NCBI RefSeq assembly: GCF_000284295.1
Contig: NC_017093.1
Span: 5,766,001 to 5,830,000 of the forward strand
Origin: Actinoplanes missouriensis 431
GTDB lineage: Bacteria > Actinomycetota > Actinomycetes > Mycobacteriales > Micromonosporaceae
Reading direction: 5' to 3'
Length of the DNA: 64,000 nt
Part shown: piece after piece, positions 55,239-63,518 of the stretch
How the letters are laid out: each line of letters begins with the position of its first letter
Numbering within the stretch: position 1 is the stretch's first letter
Made by a program: the position numbers and the translations under genes
The notes under the pieces: model-generated
What the model saw: only the letters and a program-made list of their open reading frames with translations
What the model was told of the DNA's origin: nothing
Database searches by the model: none

Positions 55239-57028
55239 TTCGCTTCCCTGACGTCACCACGGAGCTGGGAGAAGTAGGACTCGTCGTCGTCGCGTCCCCG
55301 GCGGCTGCCACGGCTCTCCCGCTCCAGCGGGGCGGCGCGGCGGGACCGGCGGGACGCCATGTCGACGAGGGTGGGCGAGTCGTCGGGCTCGCCCCACTCG
55401 CCGTCGGCGACGTCGACGAATCCGCTGCGGCTGCTGTGCCGGCCGTCGGCGCGGCGGCGCGGCGGCTCCTCGTCGGCGTACCGGCCGCGCGGCTCCTCCT
55501 CGTAGCGGGCGGAGCGCTGACGGGGCACCTCGTCGTAGTCGTCGTCGCGGCGGCGGCGCGGACGGTCGTCGTACTCGGGCTCGCGGCGGCGCACCGGCGG
55601 CTCGTCGTCGGCGTGACGCCGCATCCGGGTTCCGGTGTCCTCCAGGTCGTCCCGCCGCATCCGGGTCCCGGTCGAGGCCGGGTCGTCGCGGCGCATCCGC
55701 GTGCCCGTGGACTCGATGTCGTCGCGGCGCATCCGCGTGCCGGTGGACTCAAGCTCGTCGCGGCGCATCCGCGTGCCGGTCGCGGCCGGGTCGTCGCGGC
55801 GGGAGCGGGGCGCCGGCTCGTCGTCCTCGAACCGGCGGCCACGGCGCGGGCTCTCGTCGTAGATCTCCTGCGACCGTCCACCCCGGGAGCGCGGGGCGGG
55901 CTCGTCGTCGTACCGGTAACGCTCGTCCTCGATGTCGCGCCGCGACATCGCCCGTGTCGACGTGTCGTAGCGGTCGTCGTCCTCGACGGCGCGCCGCTGC
56001 CGCGGGGCCGGGGCCTCCAGCTCGGCCTGCGGGTATCCCATCGGCGCCGGGCTGACCGGGTAACCGGTCGGCGCCGGGCTCACCGGGTAACCGGCCGGGG
56101 CCGGGCTCACCGGAGCGGCCGGGGCCGGGCTGACCGGGCGGGACACCGGCGGGGCGGGCGGCGCCGGCGGAGCGGCCGGCGTCCAGGACTGGGTGACCGG
56201 GGCGGCCGGGGCCATCAGGTCCACGGCGGGCTCACCACGCCGGCCGGGACGCCGCTTGGGCGCCGGCGAGCCGGTGGGCACCAGCTGGCCGACCGGCTTC
56301 AGGCCGGTGCCGGCCGCCGACGAGAAGTCCTTCTTGCGGTTGAGGCTGACCGTGAGGCGCACGGCCAGGCCGACCAGCACGCCGAGCACGCAGACGACGT
56401 AGCTGACGGTGACCCAGGTGGCCGCCGGGCGGCCCGCCGACAGGCCGTGGACCAGGGCGATCGGCCACATCAGGTACGAGATCGAGTGGATACCGCGCCA
56501 CATCCACGGCTTGCCGCGGCCGATGAACTTCGACCGGGCGATGCCGGTCCACATCACCAGCATCATGATCCAGCCGGAGATGGTGCCGAGGCCGACGTAG
56601 AGGTTGTTCCCGGGCAGCAGGAACGGGATCGCGATGTCGATGAGCCGGATGTGCTCCTCGGCGTACTTCGTCCAGACGTGCACGACGAGAGCGGTCACCG
56701 CGATCAGGCCGGTGGTCCGGTGGGTGGACTGGAGCAGAACCCGCTGGCGGATGCTGAGCACCAGCCGGTCGGTCGCCACCAGGCCGACCATGATCGTGAC
56801 CGAGAGCGACACCAGGCTGATCACGCCCATGTAGAACTCGGCGTAGATGAAGAAGTAGTAGTAGCCGACTCGGCCGGGCTTCGTCATCATGGCGACGGAC
56901 CAGAGTGCGGCCAGGACGCTGAGGACGAGCAAGACGATCGCGGTTCTCGAGGCCGGTCGCGTGCCGGTGGATCCGACGTCGACCGCCACCCGACTGGCAG
57001 CTCGCTGATTGTTCTTCGACCGGGCCAT
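55235..57028 (-). CDS. Ferric reductase-like diheme membrane protein with long repeat tail
   Basis: A 597-residue protein. Residues about 28-250 hold six membrane segments. Two pairs of histidines, HRTTGLIAVTALVVHVW and WRGIHSISYLMWPIALVH, suggest two b-type hemes, as in ferric reductase/NOX-like proteins. The rest is a disordered, Pro-rich then Arg/Asp/Glu-rich tail with about five copies of TGTRMRRD at roughly 12-residue spacing. The ATG at 57028 has a GAGGAG site. It heads a coupled operon with the NuoF-ferredoxin fusion and the thioredoxin-like lipoprotein. Confidence 0.85.
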   Translation of the reverse strand: MARSKNNQRAASRVAVDVGSTGTRPASRTAIVLLVLSVLAALWSVAMMTKPGRVGYYYFFIYAEFYMGVISLVSLSVTIMVGLVATDRLVLSIRQRVLLQSTHRTTGLIAVTALVVHVWTKYAEEHIRLIDIAIPFLLPGNNLYVGLGTISGWIMMLVMWTGIARSKFIGRGKPWMWRGIHSISYLMWPIALVHGLSAGRPAATWVTVSYVVCVLGVLVGLAVRLTVSLNRKKDFSSAAGTGLKPVGQLVPTGSPAPKRRPGRRGEPAVDLMAPAAPVTQSWTPAAPPAPPAPPVSRPVSPAPAAPVSPAPAGYPVSPAPTGYPVSPAPMGYPQAELEAPAPRQRRAVEDDDRYDTSTRAMSRRDIEDERYRYDDEPAPRSRGGRSQEIYDESPRRGRRFEDDEPAPRSRRDDPAATGTRMRRDELESTGTRMRRDDIESTGTRMRRDDPASTGTRMRRDDLEDTGTRMRRHADDEPPVRRREPEYDDRPRRRRDDDYDEVPRQRSARYEEEPRGRYADEEPPRRRADGRHSSRSGFVDVADGEWGEPDDSPTLVDMASRRSRRAAPLERESRGSRRGRDDDESYFSQLRGDVREAN

Positions 57029-57407
57029 TGACTCCTCGTTTTCCTTGCGTGCGGGCACGTCCCGTGGGCGGTGGGACGCGGCGTCCGTGGGGGACGCCCC
57101 GCGCTCAAGCTCTGCCGGACCCGATCCGTGGCCGTGCTTTCCCCTGCCGTGCCCCGGTCCGTGTCCTCCCCGGATTACGTGGGCGGCCAGGGTTCGGATG
57201 AACACCGTCGGAATTTTTTCCGTAGTCACCCCGCTACCCTTCGCACACGGCAGCTGAGCTGCCGAAACGGCGAGAAGGTTGCTCTGTTAAGGAAGATTTA
57301 AGGAATCTCGTGCGGGTGACCCGGGACACCGGATGAACCATTCCGGCGCCGCGGGCGAACTAAGTAGTGCGGGCGCGGAGCCCGCCCTGCCGGGAAAGGG
57401 GTCACCC
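57029..57407. promoter_or_regulatory. Divergent region upstream of the redox operon
   Basis: A 379-base gene-free stretch. It contains a 17-base palindrome, CGGCAGCT-G-AGCTGCCG, at 57248-57264, a good candidate operator. AT-rich TTAAGGAAGATTTAAGG at 57287-57303 suits a promoter for the plus-strand gene. No clear -35/-10 pair was assigned. Confidence 0.5.
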
Positions 57408-58226
57408 ATGCGTCACTGGACTGCACGGAGAGGTGCCAGCCTCGTCGGTGCGGTGCTGGCCGGCGCCGCGCTGAGTACCAGCCTCGAAGCGCCGGTCCGC
57501 GCCGACGAGCCGGGATTCAGCGTACGGGTGACAGCGCCGGACACGTTCACCGCCGGGCGCTCGGCGCAGACCGTCACCGCCGTCGTCACCTCGGAGAACC
57601 GCCGCTGCCGGAAGGTCCGCTGGGCGCTGCTCGTGCACTCCGGCCTGCAGGACGACCAGCTCCGGGTGGTCCGGGTCGAGGAGGACGGCGCGTTCCGGAC
57701 GACCACCAGCACCGAGGGCGTCACCACCACGATCCTCGACGCCCAGCTCGACCCCGGCACGCTGTGCCGGGGGCGGACCGTCACCGGCCGCTGGCAGATC
57801 GCCTTCACCGGCCCGGACGCCGGCCCGGTGCAGTTCGAGGCGCGGGCCTTCGACGCCCGGGACACCCTGCTCACCGCCGGTGGCGCCACCACGCAGGTGG
57901 AGAGCGACACGCCCGAGTCGCCCGCACCGCCACCGTCGCGATCCGCGTCCCCGGCGCCGCAGCCGGAACAGGACGAGGAGTCCACCGAAGCGCCGGTCAC
58001 CGAGGCCCCGGCCGCCGGCGCGGACGGCACCGAGTCCGGCGATCCGCAGGCCGCCCTGGTCTCCGAGGACTCGTTCCTGCTCGGCCCCGGCCTGATCGTC
58101 GGCGGCGTCTTCGTCTTCCTCGGCGTGCTCCTGCTCCTGCGCATCCGGTCCCGGTCGCGGGCCGCCCGGCTGCGGGCCCAGCAGGTGCCGACCGGCTTCT
58201 ACACGATGCCCGGATCGCCCCGGTAG
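57408..58226 (+). CDS. Secreted cell-surface protein with C-terminal membrane anchor
   Basis: A 272-residue protein of unknown function. An N-terminal signal peptide (MRHWTARRGASLVGAVLAGA) precedes an extracellular beta-rich domain (about 32-160) with two cysteines. A Pro/Glu/Ala-rich disordered stalk follows (about 163-215), then one membrane helix (LGPGLIVGGVFVFLGVLLLLRI) and a short Arg-rich cytoplasmic tail. It is built like an anchored adhesin or binding protein. The ATG at 57408 follows GGAAAGGGG. No sortase motif is seen. Confidence 0.78.
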   Translation: MRHWTARRGASLVGAVLAGAALSTSLEAPVRADEPGFSVRVTAPDTFTAGRSAQTVTAVVTSENRRCRKVRWALLVHSGLQDDQLRVVRVEEDGAFRTTTSTEGVTTTILDAQLDPGTLCRGRTVTGRWQIAFTGPDAGPVQFEARAFDARDTLLTAGGATTQVESDTPESPAPPPSRSASPAPQPEQDEESTEAPVTEAPAAGADGTESGDPQAALVSEDSFLLGPGLIVGGVFVFLGVLLLLRIRSRSRAARLRAQQVPTGFYTMPGSPR

Positions 58227-58324
58227 GTGACTTCCTGCGGGTGATTTCCCGACTGAACGGGCCGGTACCCGCAGGCGGCCCGTTACGGTGAGGCCCGGTG
58301 ACACCGTCCACTGGGGAGGGCCTC

Positions 58325-58942
58325 GTGACCAGCCGTTCTGTGAAAATCTTCGGCGCGTTCGGCGCCATCGCGCTCGTCGCGGTAGCGGCGCCGGCCAGCG
58401 TCTCGTTCGCCGCGACCGAGGGCCTGCCCGCGGCGGCGCCGGCCACGGCCGTCCGGGCCGGTCAGGTCTCCGCCGGTGGCGTTCCCGCCGCGCCACGGGT
58501 CCCGCCCGAGCTGGCACCGCCGGCCGGCCACGTCGTCAACGCGGTCCTCAAGGCCCGGGGCGTGCAGATCTACGGGTGTACGGCGGGAGCGTGGACGCTC
58601 ATCGAACCGGCCGCCACGCTGACCGGGATGCGGCTGCAGCCGCAGAAGAAGGTGACCGCCCTGCACTACCGCGGGCCGAGCTGGCAGTCGGACCAGGACG
58701 GCTCGCTCGTCGAGGGTGACGGCGCGTCCGCGGTCCGGGCGCCGTCGACGCACCCGGACAGCATCCCGCAGCTGCGGATCACCGCGAAGTCGACCCGCGG
58801 CGACGGCGTGTTCGGCGCGGTGACCTACATCCAGCGGCTGGACACCGTCGGCGGGATCGCGCCGGCCGGCTCCTGCTCCGGCAGCGCGACCACGGCCGTA
58901 CCGTACCGGGCGGTCTATCGGTTCTTCGTCGCGAGAAAGTAG
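58325..58942 (+). CDS. Secreted DUF3455-family protein
   Basis: A 205-residue exported protein. The signal peptide (about 1-30) is followed by the DUF3455 pattern: GHVVNAVLKARGVQIYGCTAGAWTLIEPAATLTG in the first half, VTALHYRGPSWQSDQDGS and IPQLRITAKSTRGDGVFGAVTYIQRLDTVGGIAP after. The family has no established function; it occurs in bacteria and fungi as a secreted protein. The GTG at 58325 has a GGGGAGGG site and gives a good signal peptide; an upstream ATG (58298) is possible. It ends at a shared terminator. Confidence 0.85.
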   Translation: MTSRSVKIFGAFGAIALVAVAAPASVSFAATEGLPAAAPATAVRAGQVSAGGVPAAPRVPPELAPPAGHVVNAVLKARGVQIYGCTAGAWTLIEPAATLTGMRLQPQKKVTALHYRGPSWQSDQDGSLVEGDGASAVRAPSTHPDSIPQLRITAKSTRGDGVFGAVTYIQRLDTVGGIAPAGSCSGSATTAVPYRAVYRFFVARK

Positions 58943-58959
58943 AACCCGGCGGACACAGA

Positions 58960-58997
58960 GCAACCGGCCGGCGCCCGAGATGACGCCGGCCGGTTGC
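58960..58997. terminator. Bidirectional terminator between the DUF3455 and cellulase genes
   Basis: A perfect 14-bp stem, GCAACCGGCCGGCG with CGCCGGCCGGTTGC, and a ten-base loop. It is centred between the two convergent genes, 17 bases from each stop. Confidence 0.85.
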
Positions 58998-59014
58998 CGG
59001 ATGGGGAACGTGGA

Positions 59015-60781
59015 TCAGAGAGCCGGGTAGGCGTTCGCCATCAGCTCGGCGAACTGCGCCGGGAACCAGGCGCCGGAGATCGGCGCGCCGGCCAGCGCAC
59101 CCGACATGCTGTTGCCGTTACGGGCGTTGCCCGTGTAGGTCGGGTCGCACATCCGGTCGAAGCCCTTGCCCTCGTCGTTCGGGATCAGCGTGGACGAGCC
59201 GTCCGACTCGCCCGGGGGCTTCACCCAGACGTAGGCGTCGATACCGGAGGCCGGAGCCGCGGTCGGACGCTCACCGAGGCCGGCGCCGGCCTGGTTGCAC
59301 CAGTTGCCGGCGTGGATCCGCCGGTCGACGCGGGACTGGTTGACGAAGGTGTTGACGTCGGTCGAGGTGCTCGCCGCGGTGGGCCGGGCCGAGCCGCCCC
59401 AGCCGTTGCGGGAGGTGTCGATCAGCATGCCGATGCCGGAGTCGAAGCCGATCGAGACCAGCTTGTTCCGGAACGCCTGAGCGAAGGAGAGCTCATCGGT
59501 GTACTGGTTCCAGTCCACCCACTTCGACTGCCGCACGCTCTGGCCGCCCACCGTGGTGGTCGGCTGCACGAACGGCTCCCGCAGCGCCGAGTAGTTCGCG
59601 GTGTTGGTGATGAAGCCGTGCACGTTCTTCACGTTGCCGGACGCCTTGGCGGCCTCCAGCATGATGTCCGCGGACGGGCCGAAGTTGGAGTCCCAGCCGA
59701 TCCAGCCGTGGTGCGCCGCGTCCACGTAGTTGTAGACGTTGCCGAGCGCGCCCAGCTTCTGCAGCGCGTACCCGATGCCCTGGACGTATCCGCCGTTGGC
59801 CTTCATCGTGTCGCACATCGCGGTGCCGCCGGCCTGGCCGGAGGTGTTGGTGACCAGGTTCGGCAGCGAGTCGATCTCGACGATGTTGATGATCCGCAGG
59901 CTGGCGTACTTCGGGTCGCCCTGGATCGCCGCGATCGGGTCGATGTAGTCGGTCTTGTACTTCGGCAGGTCGTTCGGGCCGAGCTCACCGTTGGAGGCGA
60001 GCGCGGCGCAGTCCCGGCCGGGCAGGTTGTAGACGACGAACTGGATGTAACCGGCGCCCTGCGCGAGAGCCGCGTCCAGGTGGTCACGCACGCCCATGGA
60101 ACCGTTCGAGCTGCTGCCCGTGGTGCCGTTGATGGCGGCGATCCGGTCGATCCAGACGGCGGTCGGGTTGTTGGAGACCCGGCTGCCACCGGTCACCGAC
60201 TCGGCCTTCGCCTTCCACTCCGGGTTCACGTAGCCCTTCGCCCCGGCGTACGGGTTGTCGGCCTTGGTGCCCGGCTGCTGCGGGGACTGGGAGGTCGACG
60301 GGGACGTGGACGGGGAGCTGGACGGCGACGACGACGGGCTGCTCGACGGGCTGGTCGGCACGTTGCCGGTGCAGACCGTGCCGTTCAGGGCGAAGGAGGC
60401 AGGCGCGGTGTTCGTACCCGAGTAGTTGGCGTTGAAGCCGAAGTTGGCGGTGCCGTTCGTGGCGAGCGACGCGGCCCACGTCGGGTTGGTGGCCGTGACG
60501 TTCTGCCCGGACTGGGTGATCGTCGCGCTCCAGCCCTGGGTGACCGTCTGGTTGCCGGCGTAGGCCCACTTCAGGTTCCAGCCGCCGCTGATCGGGTCGC
60601 CCAGGTTGGTGACGGTGACGTTGGCGGTGAACCCGGAGTTCCACTGGTTCACCGAATAATCGACGCGACAACCGGCCGCCGCACTGGCGCTACCGGCCAC
60701 TGCGACGGCACCGGCGCCGGCCACGATGCTCACGGCAGCGGCCGCCGTGAGAGCCCGGGCACGGGTGGGGATGGGTCTCAT
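59015..60781 (-). CDS. Secreted GH6 cellulase with CBM2
   Basis: A 588-residue exported cellobiohydrolase/endoglucanase. Signal peptide about 1-36; CBM2 cellulose-binding module about 37-138 (CRVDYSVNQWNSGFTANVTVTNLG...FALNGTVC) with its terminal disulphide; Ser/Pro/Thr linker about 140-170; GH6 catalytic domain about 175-588. GH6 signatures present: VVYNLPGRDCAALASNGEL with the catalytic Asp and IDTSRNGWGGSARP. It cuts beta-1,4-glucan and releases cellobiose. The ATG at 60781 has a GAGGAG site. A CebR-type operator lies 94 bases upstream, so it should be induced by cellobiose. Confidence 0.97.
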   Translation of the reverse strand: MRPIPTRARALTAAAAVSIVAGAGAVAVAGSASAAAGCRVDYSVNQWNSGFTANVTVTNLGDPISGGWNLKWAYAGNQTVTQGWSATITQSGQNVTATNPTWAASLATNGTANFGFNANYSGTNTAPASFALNGTVCTGNVPTSPSSSPSSSPSSSPSTSPSTSQSPQQPGTKADNPYAGAKGYVNPEWKAKAESVTGGSRVSNNPTAVWIDRIAAINGTTGSSSNGSMGVRDHLDAALAQGAGYIQFVVYNLPGRDCAALASNGELGPNDLPKYKTDYIDPIAAIQGDPKYASLRIINIVEIDSLPNLVTNTSGQAGGTAMCDTMKANGGYVQGIGYALQKLGALGNVYNYVDAAHHGWIGWDSNFGPSADIMLEAAKASGNVKNVHGFITNTANYSALREPFVQPTTTVGGQSVRQSKWVDWNQYTDELSFAQAFRNKLVSIGFDSGIGMLIDTSRNGWGGSARPTAASTSTDVNTFVNQSRVDRRIHAGNWCNQAGAGLGERPTAAPASGIDAYVWVKPPGESDGSSTLIPNDEGKGFDRMCDPTYTGNARNGNSMSGALAGAPISGAWFPAQFAELMANAYPAL

Positions 60782-60874
60782 GAGGACTCCTCGAGACGGG
60801 GGCGGCGCAAGCGCGCCAGGGAACGGCGGCCAACACATCGGTGGGGATCGCTGGCCGATGGGGACAGCATTACA

Positions 60875-60888
60875 TGGGAGCGCTCCCA
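60875..60888. promoter_or_regulatory. CebR-type operator
   Basis: A perfect 14-bp palindrome, TGGGAGCGCTCCCA, identical to the known binding site of the LacI-family repressor CebR that controls cellulases in Streptomyces and Thermobifida. It is upstream of the minus-strand cellulase gene. No cebR gene lies in the window. Confidence 0.93.
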
Positions 60889-61066
60889 GCGCAATGATCC
60901 GGAAACAGAGCGGCAATAGGCAGTTCACGCCGGATTTCGCGGCCGTCATCACCGCCCCGCCGACGGCCCGGGGTCGCGGGAAACATCAACCGGGCCGCAC
61001 CTGAATTGCGACCCCGCGGCGCGGCCGGCGGCTCAACCGGCGCGGCGCGGTGCCGACCCTAGGACC

Positions 61067-62593
61067 ATGACCGCAGGCAGCGCAGTGGACACAGCCGGAC
61101 TCCCGATGGGGATCCCCGGCGAAGCGGCCATGACCCCGGACCGGCAGAGCCTCCTGCTCGCCGAACTCGTCGCGTTCATGACCAGGGACACCCCCTCGGT
61201 CCAGCACGTGCTCGACCTGACCGAACCGCACCTGCGGGAGATCGCCGGGCTGACCGCGGCCACCGTCTACGAGCTGGACTCGGAGACCGGCATGATGACC
61301 GCGACCGCGCAGGTCGGCGAGCCCGGCCGGCGTGACCAGATGGTCGCCGGCAAGGTGTTCCGCACCCCGGCCGGCGGCAAGCCGGTGGTCAGCGGCGAGC
61401 AGATGGCGATCCGGCTGCGCATCGGCGGCCAGACCGTGGGCGTCCTGCTGCTCACCGGTTCGGCACTCGGCGAGCTGCAGCAGGACACCATCGCGACGAT
61501 GGCGCTGCACTTCGCCACCACCCTGCAGGGACTGGCCGCGGAGAAGGAGCGGCAGTTCGTCGCGCACAGCAGCGCCACCATCCAGGGGCTGTTCGAGCAG
61601 GGCATGACGGCCGGCAGCGTGGAGGCCGCCGCCGAGCTGCTGGCCCGCGCCGCCACGGCCGCGTTCCGCACCGAGCACGCCGGGATGCACCTGATCGACG
61701 GCGAGGGCCGGATCCGGTACGTGCACGGCGTCGGCTTCACGCCCGAGATCCGCGAGGGCCTGGTCGACAGCCTGCTCGGCAAGGCGGCCACCGACTCCCC
61801 GCTGTGGCGCGCGGCCGCCGAGGCGGGCGAGCCGCTGCTGGTCGCCGACGCAGCCGGTTCCAAGACCCGGTCCAACGGGTTCGTGCAGTCGATCGGCATC
61901 CGGTCGTTCATCGCGATGCCGCTGATGTCACGGACCGGCGCGGTCGGCATCGTGGTGTGCGGCGACTCCAGCACCAGCCGGGAGTGGAGCGCCCGGGACC
62001 GGATCCTCGCGCAGCAGCTGGCCGCCGAAGGCGCACTGATCATGGACAGCGCCCGGATGCGGCAGGCCGCCCAGGTGCACGTCGACGAGCTCACCCACCA
62101 CGCCTTCCACGACTCGCTGACCGGCCTGCCCAACCGCAAGCACCTGCTGGACCGGGCCGAGCAGGCGGTGGAGGCCGCCTGCACGACGGGCACCCGGATC
62201 GCACTGCTGCTGCTCGACCTGAACGGCTTCAAACAGGTCAACGACACCGTCGGGCACCACGCCGGCGACGTGCTGCTGCAGCTGGTCGGCAAGCGGCTGC
62301 AGGACTCCGTCCGCGGTCCGGACCTGGTGGCGCGCCTCGGCGGCGACGAGTTCGCGGTCCTGCTCACCGGCGGCCCGGACGAGCACGCCGCGGTCGCCGC
62401 CGGTGAGCGGATCTGCGAGCGGCTGCGCGAGCCGTTCGACATCGAGGGCCAGGAGGTGCGCATCGGGGCGAGCCTCGGGGTGGCCCTCTGCCCGGACCAC
62501 GCGACCGATTTCGGGGCCCTGATGCGCGACGCCGACGCGGCCATGTACGAGGCCAAGCGCGGCGGCGGCGGGGTGCGCGTCGCGGCCCGGTGA
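61067..62593 (+). CDS. Two-GAF diguanylate cyclase (GGDEF)
   Basis: A 508-residue soluble protein. Two GAF-like sensor domains (about 20-165 and 180-325; SIGIRSFIAMPLMSRTGAVGIVV in the second) precede a GGDEF domain (about 345-505) with intact active site (ARLGGDEFAVLL, about 421-432). There is an FHDSLTGLPNRKHLL opening and KQVNDTVGHHAGDVLL as conserved elements. It probably makes cyclic di-GMP in response to a cytoplasmic ligand. No EAL domain or membrane segment is present. The start ATG lacks a strong ribosome site; later in-frame ATGs (61106 and 61130) are alternatives. Confidence 0.9.
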   Translation: MTAGSAVDTAGLPMGIPGEAAMTPDRQSLLLAELVAFMTRDTPSVQHVLDLTEPHLREIAGLTAATVYELDSETGMMTATAQVGEPGRRDQMVAGKVFRTPAGGKPVVSGEQMAIRLRIGGQTVGVLLLTGSALGELQQDTIATMALHFATTLQGLAAEKERQFVAHSSATIQGLFEQGMTAGSVEAAAELLARAATAAFRTEHAGMHLIDGEGRIRYVHGVGFTPEIREGLVDSLLGKAATDSPLWRAAAEAGEPLLVADAAGSKTRSNGFVQSIGIRSFIAMPLMSRTGAVGIVVCGDSSTSREWSARDRILAQQLAAEGALIMDSARMRQAAQVHVDELTHHAFHDSLTGLPNRKHLLDRAEQAVEAACTTGTRIALLLLDLNGFKQVNDTVGHHAGDVLLQLVGKRLQDSVRGPDLVARLGGDEFAVLLTGGPDEHAAVAAGERICERLREPFDIEGQEVRIGASLGVALCPDHATDFGALMRDADAAMYEAKRGGGGVRVAAR

Positions 62594-62677
62594 CGCGCCG
62601 ATCATGACCAACAAATCCGGATAAATCAGGTTGAGGGTGATAACTTCGGGCGGCAACCGACCCGGAAGGACCGCGAG

Positions 62678-63505
62678 ATGTTCGGGACCCACCTGTTAGT
62701 GGCCGCCACCGTGCTGGCCACCGGAGCGCCGGCCCCGGCACCGCGCGGCCCACTGACCGCCCCGGCGCCGCTGGGCCCACTGACCGCCCCGGCGCCGCTG
62801 GGCCCGCTGACGGCTCCGGCGTCGCGCGGGCCGCTCACCGAGATCGCCTTCGCGATCTCGCCGGATCAGGTCACCCAGGGGTCCCGGGTCGTCCTTGCCG
62901 GTTACGCCGGCTCCGGGGACAGCGGCAACGCGGCCCCGGTCGACGTCTACTTCCGCAAGACCGAGAACGATCCGTACGTCCGGATCGCGCGCACGGCCGC
63001 GGCCAGTTCGGGACGGTTCAGCACCACGGTGACGGCGGTGGCGTCCGGTGACTACGAGGTGCTCTACCGGGGCAACAAGCGGCGCGGCCCGGCCTCCGCG
63101 AGCGACTACCTGGCGGTCTACACGACCCGTACCGTGACGCGGCTGGTCTATGCCTGGACCGCTACCCGGCTGCAGTGCCACCCGGTCTGCCGGACGCACG
63201 GCCCGGAGCTGACGCTCGGCACCGGGCCGGTGCATCTCAGCTTCCAGCGGGACTGCGGGCCGACCCGGTCCGGCGGCAGCCTCGGCTTCACCCGGGACCC
63301 GTGGAACAAGCACGCGGCCGGTGACCCGGGCTGGCGCGACTTCAAGGACGGCGCCGGGCCGGTCGAGTTCGACCTGGCGCCGCCCGAGCGGAACGGGCAC
63401 TTCTATCTGACCTGGTCCAGCGTGCAGCGCGCGCGCGGGCAGGCCACCCTCTGCGACCTCAGGTTCACCGCCACGCAGACGGCCAACGAGATCACCTACG
63501 TCTGA
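62678..63505 (+). CDS. Secreted protein with a Pro/Ala repeat region, function unknown
   Basis: A 275-residue protein. A short hydrophobic N-terminus (MFGTHLLVAATVLATGA) could be a signal peptide. Residues about 18-55 contain three to four copies of a Pro-Leu-Thr-Ala-Pro unit. The rest looks beta-rich (VVLAGYAGSGDSG, GRFSTTVTAVASGDYEVLYRG) with four cysteines and no recognised family. Ig-like bacterial surface domains are a possible comparison. It is convergent with the acyl-CoA dehydrogenase gene and the two stop codons share one hairpin. Confidence 0.7.
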   Translation: MFGTHLLVAATVLATGAPAPAPRGPLTAPAPLGPLTAPAPLGPLTAPASRGPLTEIAFAISPDQVTQGSRVVLAGYAGSGDSGNAAPVDVYFRKTENDPYVRIARTAAASSGRFSTTVTAVASGDYEVLYRGNKRRGPASASDYLAVYTTRTVTRLVYAWTATRLQCHPVCRTHGPELTLGTGPVHLSFQRDCGPTRSGGSLGFTRDPWNKHAAGDPGWRDFKDGAGPVEFDLAPPERNGHFYLTWSSVQRARGQATLCDLRFTATQTANEITYV

Positions 63506-63518
63506 GCGGGCTCAGACG
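63499..63518. terminator. Hairpin containing both convergent stop codons
   Basis: A perfect 8-bp stem, CGTCTGAG-CGGG-CTCAGACG. The stop codon of the secreted protein (63503-63505) and that of the acyl-CoA dehydrogenase (63512-63514) both fall within it. It can end transcription from either side. Confidence 0.7.
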
